A stretch of 64,000 nt of DNA. Source: Hirsutella rhossiliensis. Lineage: Eukaryota; Ascomycota; Sordariomycetes; Hypocreales; Ophiocordycipitaceae. The position numbers were made by a program, and so were the translations under genes. The stretch covers positions 3,844,001 through 3,908,000 of the forward strand of contig NW_025408669.1 of assembly GCF_020360975.1 (NCBI RefSeq), written 5' to 3'. Each line of letters starts with the position of its first letter. Position 1 is the first letter of the stretch. The notes under the pieces were generated by a model. The model saw nothing but the letters and a program-made list of their open reading frames with translations. It did not search any database and had not been told where the DNA came from. This document shows positions 46,520-57,432 of the stretch, piece by piece.

Positions 46520-46749
46520 TTTTTAGCCTAAGTTAAGATCGTTTATATAGAAGTATACCAACCGCTTTAACTTCGTTTTCCTCTATAACTAGCTATCGTA
46601 TATTAGAATTAATAGGCTTAATCGAAATCTCTATTCTTTCTTAATAGCCTAGTAAAATCCAGACGATATTAGATTAAACGTCGCGCCGGCGTAGTATACG
46701 CCTAAACTAGACGACTCTAGGCAGAGGGGATAAATAGCGGCGGATTACT

Positions 46750-49560
46750 GCTTTAAATTACCCCGGCCGCCGTAGTAAACCCGTTAGATCTCGGGTATAG
46801 ACGGTAGGAAAGCGAGTAAGTAATATATATAGATATATATTTAAAACGTACTACTTAACGCTAGGCGAGTTTATCTAAGTATATATAATAACCTAAGGCG
46901 ATAACGGCTATAGAGATCGACCTACTATACGTGCTAAACGCTTTATAGATACGATATATACTTAGCTAAAGGTACTAAAGGCTATACGATAATATCCTAT
47001 ATTTAGTATAGCTAGAATTATCTCTATAAAGGCGCTAAGAAAGGAAATAATAGCGCTAGAAAAAGTAAGTAAGATATTTAGTACCTATTAAGTCGACTCT
47101 AAGCTAGGGAATGCCTTATAGTCTAATTTTAAATAGAAGGAGTAGCTTAAAGATAAAAAAGAATCCGAGGCCTATAAGTATATACTTAGCGATATATACC
47201 TTAAGGATATATATAAGTAAGTTAATATATAGGCTCCTCTCCTTTTTAGGCTACTTAATAGTCTTATAGCGCCTAAAGTAAAAAGAAAGGATCGACTACT
47301 ATAAGATCCTTTAAAAGTTTAACTATAGGATTATAATAATTATATTAATCTTTTATTATTCTCGAGCCTTTAAAGAAAGTAATAAGTTCCCCTATATATT
47401 TAGTACTTTTTTATACTTAAACGGCGTAAAACGATATATTCTTAATTTACTTTACTAGTTTAAGCTTTATAAAGGCTATAAGGGGGTCTATAGGTATCTC
47501 GAATCTATATTAAAATAAGTAAAGGCATTATTACTATCTCTAAGTATAAACGTTATCGACTAATTTATATATAGGGGATAGTCAGTTAATATAGCCGATA
47601 GCTAGACGCTTATATTATATATAATAATTTCGACTACTAGGAAGGTATTAAGTATTAACTTATTTTAAACTACGTAGAAATACGCTCTATAATAATAGGA
47701 AAGGTTTTTAAAAGCGCCGATATCCCTCTAAGTAGATTAAAAAGGTCTATACTATATCGCGAGGTTCCTTTATAATAGAAGATCTACTATACTCTCTAGG
47801 TATAGTAGTATATAACTAGACTACCGCTAAGATTAATACTTACTTTAAAGTTAGTTAAATCTATCTTCTTTAATTCCGATATCCTATACCTTAGTATCCT
47901 AATAATTAAGTCGCTCGAGCTTTAAAAGATAGATAGTAAGATACTTAGCCCGATTCTCTTTAACGATAGTACTTTAGATAGCTCCTATAAGGTTATAGAG
48001 AGTATCTATAAGCAATAGTTTTAACTAGCCGATATAGAATTTAATACCTATCTATTCTTAGCGTTTAGCGATTAAAAAACTTCTTTACTTATCCGGTCTA
48101 TATAGGCTAAATAAGTAGATGCGTTTACGGCGTATAATAGAAAGGACTAGTTAATAGGAGTTACTACTTTATTTTACTTATATATAAACTTCCTCTAGCT
48201 TATATAGAGGATATATTATAGAAATATAAAGTAATAAGACGCTTTAATACTTTACTATAATATTAACTTCTAGGGGTATAAGAATATTCTAGTAGACCGT
48301 AAGGCCTTTTAGGTTCTAAAAGAGCTAGTACTTTATAGTTTTAACGCTTAGGTTATTAAGCTACTTTATACCCGCCTTAAGTAGCGTAGCGTTAATATAT
48401 TAAAGTAAGATAAGGTTAGTAAAGTAATTTAAGAGATAAAGGTTAGAGATTTTATAGAGCTAGTCGAGGATATTTATAGATCTATATTTAAGTTATAAGC
48501 CTAGCGACTATATAAGGAGAAGTATACTAATATAATAGTTAATAAAGAATTCCTTAGCTATACTTAATATCTTTAATAGATAATTATCTATAAGACCTTA
48601 AAGTATAGTATTAAGAATAGAGATATAAGACTTATTAATTAAGTTATTAAGGTCTATTACTTTTACTTTAAGGGAACTAGATAATTAAATTACGTATTTA
48701 AGATACTCTATTTAAAGTAGCTTACTAATACTAAAGCCTATAATAAGGAACTTTAGCAGGTAATACTCTTAAATAGCCTAGTTAATCTATATAGTCGTTA
48801 GAATATATAGTAAGAAGTTAATCGTAGCCTTAAATATCTAAGTCTAGAGCTAAAAAGGGAGCTTTATACCTATCGAATATTAACTTTTAGATTAAATACT
48901 CTATTTAAGACTACCTCGTTAATAGTAGAATATACTATCTATCTATATAGGGCGATAAAAAAGGCATTTACTTAGAAGAATAACCCTATATATTCTATGC
49001 CCTCCTTAGTAAACGATATTTATATATTAGCCTTTAAGCTAGTATATAACTCGATTAAATATTATAACGGCGGTAGGAAGGCGAGATATTAAGCGCTAGA
49101 TATATATATAATCGGCCTTAAAAGAGTAATAACTTAAAAACTAAAAGTATTTAATATAAAAGTTATAAGAGATAAAGATCGAATAGTTATACTACCTTAT
49201 AAAAGGGGAGGAGCTATAGCTAATCTAGATCCTAATAGTAATATAATAGTAATACTAGTATATATATACTTATAAAGTTTCTCGTCTTATACTAATAGAT
49301 ATTACTAGCTTTTAAAAAACTAAGATATAACTTATAAATAGGGTTTACCTTTTAATATTAAGTTAAAGTAACCTATTTATAATATCTACTTATTATAGTT
49401 ATAGCGGCTATTATTCCCTTTCTTACTACGAGGACTTTACCTTATATTAAAGTCTAGGACGCTAAATATAACCCGTTCTATCCTTACTTTCTTTCCTTTA
49501 CTTAATATAGGACGTTTTAAGTCCTATTACTACCTATTATACCTAGCGCCTTAATTTCTC
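46750..49560 (+). pseudogene. RIP-inactivated DUF6589-like gene
   Basis: One frame (position mod 3 = 1) stays in register from at least 46,801 to about 49,300, broken only by TAA and TAG codons of the kind RIP makes from CAA, CAG and TGG; I saw no frameshift. Landmarks read in that frame include IIYNNFDY (near 47,610), AFSDxKTSLLIRSIxAK followed by AYNRKDxLIGVTTLFYLYINFL (near 48,065-48,200), LKELVLYSFNA (near 48,315), LKYSIKNRDIRLIN (near 48,600) and ILLNSLVNLY (near 48,765), with x for a stop. This order is what I recall for the fungal DUF6589 family, found in multicopy and probably mobile contexts. The family name is from memory. Function is unknown. Confidence 0.6.
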
Positions 49561-49599
49561 CGCCTTTAATAATAACTAATATATAAGAAGAATAGTCTA

Positions 49600-51240
49600 T
49601 AGTTAACGATATTATCGACCTACCTATATATATAACCGACGAGCTCGCTAACGCTATAGGTATTAATAGGGTAAGCGGATAAGGGAGTATAAAGCTAATA
49701 CCTTTCTTACCTAAGTAATAATTCGCTTTAGTAAGGAAGCGTACTCTTCTCGCTTATATATAAATAATACTCTTTATTCTTAATTAAGAGTTATTAAAGT
49801 CTCTACTTTAGTAAACGCTCTTTTCTTCTAATTTCTTTATTAAGATCCTTACTATTTAGCGATAAAACGAGCTTACTATTCTAATAACGCCCTTTATATT
49901 AAGACTTAAGCTATAGCTATAGTTCCTAGCTTATAGCCTCTAAGCTAGTTCTTTACTATATAGGACTTAATTTTATTAAACTCTTTAAATAGCTTATTAA
50001 AGTAATTTTTTATCTAGGTCGATTTTATAAGCTCCTTTAACTTAGCGACTAAGTAGATATTTATATACTTTATTAATATTAATATTTACTCTCCCTTCTA
50101 TATAAATAATAATATAGAGAGCTCTAGCTTTACTATTTAATATACTAAATTAATAATATTATCTACTTAAAGGATTAAGCGGTTATAAAATACGCCCGAC
50201 GCCGTTTTAGTCTAAGGCTTTTAAATACTAATATTAGTATCTTATAGGAAAGGTACTATTTACGTTAAGCTAGGATTATAGATATTATAATACTTATCCG
50301 GTCTAAGAGTAAGTAACCTCGATACTAGGTCTAATAAACTCTCTTATAGCTAATCTATTAGGATTTAGTATAGGTATATAGATCGATTAATAAGATTAAA
50401 TAGCGCCGGGTAGTTATTATATAGGTCTATTTAACGCTCTCTATTTATTTTACGTCTATACTACTCCTTTAATACGTTATAGTTATTAGTAATATCCGAT
50501 TTATTATTTAGGATATTACTATATACTCCTTCTTTAATAAAGTATAATTAAGCTAACTAGCTTATATTAAAAGGCCTTCTTAATAACGACGGCGTTTAAG
50601 TACTAAAGATTAGTATCGGTCTTATCGATAAGATCTTATTACTTATAGCTTAACTCTTTACTAAGAAGATAGTATCTCCTTTAATACTAGTTATCTTAGC
50701 TATAAAACTAAACTATTAAATAAGGATATATAGAAGTCGTTTTAAGGGGAAGCTATACTAAATAACTTATATAATATCTAAGAGATCTACTCCTATTCTT
50801 AGTAATTTTATAGCTACTATAATTTAGATTTTAGAGTTAGCCTTAAAAAACTTATTATATATAGTATTCTTATTATTTAGAGTAGTATATAAGAAGTAGA
50901 CCTAAATAATCTACTTATAGTTATAGGCTCTTATAGCCCTAGCTAATAGTTTTTATAACTATTCTTATAGATATTCTATATATTTTTAGATATTATATTA
51001 GGAGTCTATAAAGATTATAGTCTTTATAATACTCTTTAGTATTAGCGAGCCGTTTATTATCGCGTCTTATAAAATAAAGAAAAAGCTTATAATTTTTTTT
51101 ATAGCTAGATTATCTTAACGATTAACTTAATTTCTAGCCTATTAATAGATAATTAAAAGAACTTATAGCTAGCCTAAATATTATAAAGTAAGTAGAGGCG
51201 TATATATAGGTACTATTTATAAGATAATATTAATAAGCTA
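49600..51240 (-). pseudogene. RIP-inactivated RecQ-type helicase (telomere-linked-helicase-like) fragment
   Basis: On the minus strand one frame is in register from about 51,180 down to about 49,680, with only RIP-type stops. It shows KTIIFIDS (near 51,005-51,030), KFFKANSKI followed by IIVAIKLLRIGVDLLDI (about 50,780-50,860), a degraded arginine-finger motif VI after FPLKRLLYILI, IKGDTIFLVKS, and further on a YNIYNPSL where a RecQ zinc site would have two cysteines. This is the second helicase lobe plus C-terminal extension. The first lobe with Walker A and DEAH is missing; homology fades near 51,240, before the LTR element at 51,670. Fungal RecQ relatives of this form are often multicopy and subtelomeric. 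Confidence 0.68.
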
Positions 51241-51669
51241 TATAGAGCTCTCCTATATATAGCTAGCCTATATATATATATATAGGATCCGGCCCTCTAT
51301 ATATAACTATATAGCTTAGGCTATAGCTTAAGCTTATAACTTATAATAGTTAAAGACTCTTATATAATGCCCTTCCTTAAGCGCGGCGCGGCGCTACCTA
51401 ATTAATAGCTTTTATACTATTAGGCCTATACCGCTAGCTCTACCCTACCCTTTCCTATTAATTATACTAGCCTTACTAGTCTTATTATCCCCGCGCTTAT
51501 TAGCCTAGGTAGCCGGAACTAAGCTCTATACTTATTAGCCGGCTAGCTATTTAAATAGGGGCATAACCTATTATATATACCCCTAAGTAGCTAGCGGCCG
51601 GCCCGGACCTATATAAGCCTTAGGTTACCTATCCCCTTAGCCTTAAGTAGCCTCCTCTACCTAAGGGTA
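51241..51669. other. Unassigned AT-rich stretch
   Basis: About 430 bp with TA-rich low complexity and some GC-rich words (GCGCGGCGCGGCGC near 51,380). I cannot assign it. It separates the truncated helicase from the gag-only LTR element. Confidence 0.4.
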
Positions 51670-51843
51670 TATAATATAAGGGCTTTTACCTTATATAGGC
51701 CTAGACTAAGGTCTAGGCTAAGTCTATATATAAGCGGCCTCTACGCCTATATAGGCTAGGCCTATAATTCTCTTCCTTTTCCCTTTTATAGATTATTAAC
51801 CTTCTTTTAACGGACTATACCTAAGCCTATGCCTTTACCTACT
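51670..51843 (+). repeat. Left terminal repeat of the short LTR element
   Basis: 174 bp, begins TATAATATAAGGGCTTTT and ends ACCTACT; matches 53,366-53,539 in register. Confidence 0.85.
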
Positions 51844-53365
51844 CCGCGATAGTATAATCTACCCTTTATTTTACCTTCTCTATATCCCTATATATAAAAT
51901 AGCTATTTTTAGCTGCCTTTAAAGCCGACGTTTAATTACCTAGTTTAGTTAAACCGCTTATACTAGTATATATATACGCGAAATATCTATACTCTTATAG
52001 TTTTAAAATTAAGGCGAACGTAATACTTAGTTCGCCTAGGTAATTAAGAGCCTCTTATAATAGTAGGGCTCTATATAACTAAGAGCGGTACTACTATACC
52101 TTAATAAGTTCGAAGGCTCCTTTACGGAGCTCGAGCTATAGCTAATTTATATAAAAGTAAAGCTCTATACTAATAGCGCTATAATAAGGGATATCCGCGC
52201 TTAATTTAACTATCTTTACGCGAGCCTATCCCTATACCTATAAAGGTATCTCTTACTATTTACGCGTACTAGTATAAATAGACTAGCTAACCTCCTCGTA
52301 AAGCTCTATACTAATTATAGCGAACCTAATATAGCTAAGTTAGTAGGCTAAGAGCTTATAACGCTCTATTAAAAGCAGAGTAAAGCTATTCCGGCCTACC
52401 TTATATAGTTTAAAGAGGTGCTTTATTAAGTAAATATATATAGCTAGCTTAACGTAGTAAAGTATAATTACTTTATTATAAGCTTAAATATAGATTAGCG
52501 TACCCGTTTAAGTAAAAGATCTATACTACTAAATACGTATACTAATCTTATTTACCTTCTTCGCGAGCTTAGTAGTAATAAGTTTCTTTTTTTATCTTCT
52601 TTTATAGTATAAGAAAAGGATAACGCTAGTAATACTATAGATATCTCTAGCTCTACCTCGAAGACTAAGGATAGAAAGATATAGTAATAAGAGGGTCGCT
52701 ATATAGGCTACGGTAGTAAATCCTATTAGTTTTTAAAGTGCCTACGCTAGGAGGTATAGGTAAACGTACTCTAAGTAGTAGAGGGGCGTACGCGCTAAGA
52801 TAAAAAGGAGGTTAGGTTCGACGATAGCGACTCTAGTAACGAGTAATCTTAGTAATACCTTTATAGGCTTTATTAGCGTCCCCTCGCGTACGGTAGTAGC
52901 TACTATATAGATAGGACGTATACCTATAGCGACTAAAAGGGCGGCTAAGATATAGGAAGGCCGCTAATATAATATAACTATAGCGAAAGGAAGTGCCTAT
53001 ATAGCCCTATATAGGAGGGAGCAAAGCCTTATATACTAAAGTACTATCCCATATATTATAGTACTAGGAGCTACTACCGTACGCTAATATAAGGGGGGCG
53101 GGATACTATAAGCTTACTAAAGCTAGCTATACGTCGTTCTACTTACCTTTACTTCTTAGCTAGAAGTACTAAAGCCCGACTCTTAAGGCGCGGCCCCTAC
53201 TAATAATATAGTTTATCCGAGAAGCTTGCTTAGGAGGGTATTATACGTTATTTACTAACGTTTTTTCTATGACTAGGTATACGTAGTCCGCGTAAAGGTT
53301 CCGTCCCCTTAAGCCTAGTATTAAGTATTATTTAAAGGCGCGCTTCTTTAAAAGCTAGGTAGGGG

Positions 53366-53539
53366 TATAATATAAGGGCTTTTGCCCTATATAAGCTTAA
53401 ACTAAGGTTTAGGCTAAGTCTATATATAAGCGGCCTCCGTGCTTATATAGGCTAGGCCTATACTTTTCTTCCTTTGCCCCTTTATAAATTATTAACCTTC
53501 TTTTAACGGACTATACCTAAGCCTATACCTCTACCTACT
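53366..53539 (+). repeat. Right terminal repeat of the short LTR element
   Basis: 174 bp, same start and end as the left copy. Differences are nearly all transitions, with at least one transversion. Confidence 0.85.
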
Positions 53540-55219
53540 TTATAATATATAGGGCGGCATCCCCTTTTTTCTCCTTCTTTTCCTTTTCTTTATTCTTTAA
53601 TTATAGTAATAGTAGTAATAAGTAAGTTCTACTTTATTTAAGGCATTAATTTATTTTTAGCTATATAGGCCGCTTTATTAATATATACTTATAATAATAG
53701 CTATAGTAGTAATAATAGCCTTAATAATAATAAATTTAACTAGTAAGCTCCTTACCTTATAAAGTAGGAGGCTATAATCTATAATATTAACTTCCGCGAT
53801 AAATATATCTACCTCCTCCTCCCTTACTTCCTTCTTCTTAAAGCGTATAGAGTTATTCGTTAACGCTATCTTAAGCACGGCCGACGATAGCTCCGCCGCT
53901 ACTACTACTCCTACCCGCGCCCTCGCAACCGCGCCTACCGCCGCTGCCTTTACTTTTCTACGTCGCCCTTCTAGGTAACGACGCTATCCCCGCCGCTAGC
54001 TATAACGCCCGGCCCTTCTACCCCTACCTCTACCTTTACTACCCCTATAAGTACGCTACTTAGCGAGCGTAGTAGCTATTTTCCGCTAACTTCTTAAAGT
54101 ATAAACGCTAAGTATAGGCTAGAGCCGCCTACGCGGCCCCTTATATATATTATATATTATAAGAGCTTAACTACTCTAACTAAGTTAGGCGCCGCCGCGG
54201 CGGTAGCTACTATTAGTATACGCGCGCTAGTCGCGCTTATAAGGCAGCGCCTCCCGTCCTACTCGCTATAGTATTAGCTTAGAAGGCCGGCTTATATAAG
54301 TAGGCGCGGGGGGCTACTAAGAAGCGCCTTACCGCCGCTGCTACTATATACCGTAACCTCTACGCCTTTAAGCGATAGGGCCTTATACATAAGTAAGTCC
54401 TTACTCCTTTACTCCCTTACTTCTGCCTTTAATATACCTAGCGCTAGGGATACCGCCTCTATTACCTTATTAGCGGTCCCTTTAGCTATGCCCGCTACTA
54501 CTACCGCTACTACCCTTACCGCCGCTATTAACGCTAGCCGCTACCCCTTTACCCTTAAAGCTACCGCTACCACTAACTAGCTTATAAGCTTAGAGGGCTG
54601 CCTTAGCGCCTTAAAGAGCGCCGCCGCCGCTAATAAAAAGAAGGAAGCTAATAAGGATAAGGATAATAATAATAATAATAAGGGTAATAATAATAATAAG
54701 GAATAAGCTTAGGTAGTCTAAGGGCTCTGCCTTATAATAAACGCTATTTTTATCTTTACTTATACTATTATACTTATATTATTATAACTACCCCCTTTAC
54801 TTTACTTACTTTATAGTCCTAGCCTAGGCTACTACTAGTAGTTTATTAGTCTATTATTCTTATCTATTAGTTTATATAGGGCCTTAAACTTATCGAGGGC
54901 TATAGCTCTTATAAACCTATATATAGGTTCCTATATTAAGTCGAGGTACCTATACTACTTTACGAGAACCTCTTAGCGTTTTCCCTAGCTAACCTTCTTT
55001 TAGCGTATAGCTTATATCTCCTCGACCTCGAATTTATTATCTCCCTCTACCTTAATAGTAGGCAGTTAAGCGTCCGCTACTTCCTATCTAAGTAGCGGGT
55101 TAAACGAGGCTTAGTAAAGGAGGTTAACGTTAATCTTATTATAGACCCTTATTAAAAGATTATCGAGCTTTACTACTTATAGGCTAATAACCCTTTATAC
55201 TATAAACTTCTTAAGGTAT
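53540..55219. other. Unidentified RIP-mutated stretch with a GC-richer core
   Basis: About 1.7 kb. Between about 53,880 and 54,620 it is clearly GC-richer than its surroundings (many GCC, CGC and TAC triplets), suggesting an original Ala/Arg/Cys-rich coding sequence, and 54,640-54,705 is an AAT-type simple repeat. I could not match a family on either strand. Confidence 0.4.
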
Positions 55220-55644
55220 ATAAGCAAACGCGGAATTTTAGGAAATCAAGGAATCACGTAAGACTACGTAATAGAGGGGAAGAAGGAGTATAAGGTAGGA
55301 TTTTCAACGGAATTTATTAGTAGTGTATTAGTATATAGAAGAGGTGTTAAAGTTAATAATTCTATCTCTATCTACTAGCGGACATGCTGTCTTATATAGA
55401 CAATTATAGCTAAACGGAAGAACCTTTCGGGACCAGATTTAGGCTGCCGTATAGCCCTAAGACTAGGGAATTCCGTGATACCTCGAGTGAATCTAGAAGT
55501 GTCTTAGTTCCTCTAATATTTATGTTTAAAGGAGGTTGGTCGTGCCGGTATTCTTAAGAGGTCCTAGCTAGCATTCTAAGCTAGCTCTATTCCTTCGATT
55601 CCCGATTATACGATAACCGGCAACCCGTTTAATGCATAATAACA
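55220..55644 (-). repeat. LTR-like island that largely escaped RIP
   Basis: About 425 bp in which CA and TG reappear at near-normal frequency between strongly depleted flanks. On the minus strand it begins TGTTATTATGC, contains a TATA-like CTATATAAG, is pyrimidine-rich toward its end and ends TTGCTTATA. That layout fits an LTR, and its place just downstream of the gypsy integrase relic on the same strand fits the 3' LTR of that element. The matching 5' LTR would lie beyond the window, so this is not proven. Confidence 0.5.
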
Positions 55645-56940
55645 TGTAAAATAACGAACGATTCTTACTCTATAGGATAAGGTTTTATCTATAATTAATA
55701 TACTACTTATTAGCTTATATAATCGGGAGAGCATATTATAGCTGCTTTATTTATAGTAGGAACACCGTTCCTTATAAAAACTTTATATATAGCTAATCTA
55801 GCTTCTTCTTTAGCCACGCTAACCTATAGTTCTAGAGGTTAAGCTATACTTTATCTCTTACTATAAACCTATCTACTAGGGCCTTAGTCTTATTAGTATA
55901 CTACTTTTAATCTTATACTAAGGCGGCTATCGCGGATTAATAATATTTTATAGTTTCTTATAGCTTCTATATAAACGTAAAAGCATAGCTCTTTAAGGAT
56001 AAACTATTATATTATTCTATTACTATATCTATAGTAAATAAGATTAAGGAGGGCGGCTTAAAGCTATATATAGTAAAGAAGGGGGCTATCTTAATAGAGG
56101 CTTACAGTTTATTATTTAACGTAAGCTAGGCTATAAGGAGCTAGCGGTCTAAGTCTACTTAGTTATAAGCTACTACTACTTATAAATATACTTATACTTC
56201 TTAGTTAACCCTCTTAGGTCCCTTATTAGTCTATAGGTAATAGGCTATACTAAGTAGCTATATAATTTAAAGTAGCTAGTATAGGTACTACTAAAAGCGG
56301 CTAGTTTAGTTTAATCCTCTATTACTTATAATAAAAGTTAGCTAGCTATATAAGTAAGCTTAGTACTATATAAAGCGCTTTACGTAAGCTTTTATATCTA
56401 TAGATAGTATTAGCTTTAGTACTATTAATTTACTAAGATAGTTTTTAATTACTTATATATAGCGGTTGCCGCTTTCTATAAGTAGAAGGTTTATTATAAA
56501 GTCTATCTATATATATATATAGAACCGGTTAAGTACTAAAAGCTACTTAAGTAGCCCTTTAAGCTATACCCTTTAAATCTTAGTATAGCTATAGATATTA
56601 TAGTTATAAAAGAAGTAGTAAATATAGTACTATAAGAGGGGCTAGTAAAAATCCCTTATAAGGCCTACTACTATACCTTACTAACCTAGGTAGCCTATAA
56701 TACTAAAGTTATAAATAAGCTAAACTAGCTTCCTTTAAAGCTTATTTTATTTATTTAGCTCTAGTAGTCTATCTTTCTCTTTAGCTTCTATAATATATAG
56801 CGCGCCTAGTACTTATAGTCTCCCCTACTAACGTAAATACCCCTATAGGTTAATATAATAGTTAGCTACTTATACTTTTAACTTTAGCTTTAGATTAAAG
56901 TATTAAGCGCTAGACTTAATAGCGCGGTATATACTCTTAT
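55645..56940 (-). mobile_element. Ty3/gypsy relic, integrase part
   Basis: Minus-strand reading with RIP-type stops gives VIKNxLSKLIV (near 56,430), then DIKAYVKRFI and FIISNRGLNxTSRF (about 56,300-56,400), the order of a gypsy integrase core around its second catalytic Asp (here changed to Asn). It is cut at 56,940 by the copia element and resumes at 63,269. Confidence 0.7.
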
Positions 56941-57432
56941 TATCGCGAAGCGTGGCCTAATTTCGTAGCTCTCGGAGATATCCCTTAGCACGAGGGACTA
57001 AGGAAGCTAAAAACACCCGGTGTAGAAGAAGGAAGAAGGAGCTAAAAAGAGGTATAGAAAGGAGGGTAGGGGCATAAGGGGAAGCAGAAGTAGCGATAGC
57101 TTCCTATAGAGGTAGCGAAAGATAAGACGGATATACCGGCAATAGCTAGAAAAGAGGGGAAAAACCGGTAAAAAGCTCGGTAGTCGAAAGGATATTAGTA
57201 GCTTCTTTAAGTAGGATCTTCTTTATTAATTAAGATACTAGATAGGTATAAAGAGGGGCGTTAGATAGAGGAAAGAAGGATAATTAAGGCAATATAATAA
57301 TTACTCCCCTACCTTTATTGCTGCTCCCGTAAGAATTATATCTCTCTGCCCTGCCTATCCGACCCCTTACTTCTAATTTTACCTTCGTGTATTTTTTATA
57401 TACTTCTTATATCTCTCTTCGCGAGAGTTATA
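56941..57432 (+). repeat. Copia 5' LTR
   Basis: 492 bp beginning TATCGCGAAGCG and ending TTATA, probably TG...CA before RIP. It matches 62,777-63,268 at nearly every position; differences are mostly G/A and C/T. Confidence 0.9.

Larger units (their letters stand above)
51670..53539 (+). mobile_element. Short LTR retroelement with gag-like interior only
   Basis: Terminal direct repeats of 174 bp at 51,670-51,843 and 53,366-53,539 align without gaps and differ almost only by C/T and G/A changes. A purine run AGGTAGGGG sits just before the right copy, where a polypurine tract is expected. The 1.5-kb interior on + reads, between RIP-type stops, as a retroelement gag: AIPAYLIxFKEVLY, YNYFIISLNIDxRTRL, LIYLLRELSSNKFLF (52,390-52,600), then GSKSYxFLKC (near 52,700-52,740), where a CX2CX4HX4C zinc knuckle fits if RIP changes are allowed for. 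No protease, reverse transcriptase or integrase fits in the space. No target-site duplication is evident. Confidence 0.72.

Noticed and set aside
53678..53878. A 66-codon ATG-started minus-strand frame in the relic zone
   Set aside because: Low-complexity Ile/Lys/Glu-rich and produced by AT-rich mutated DNA; no family match.
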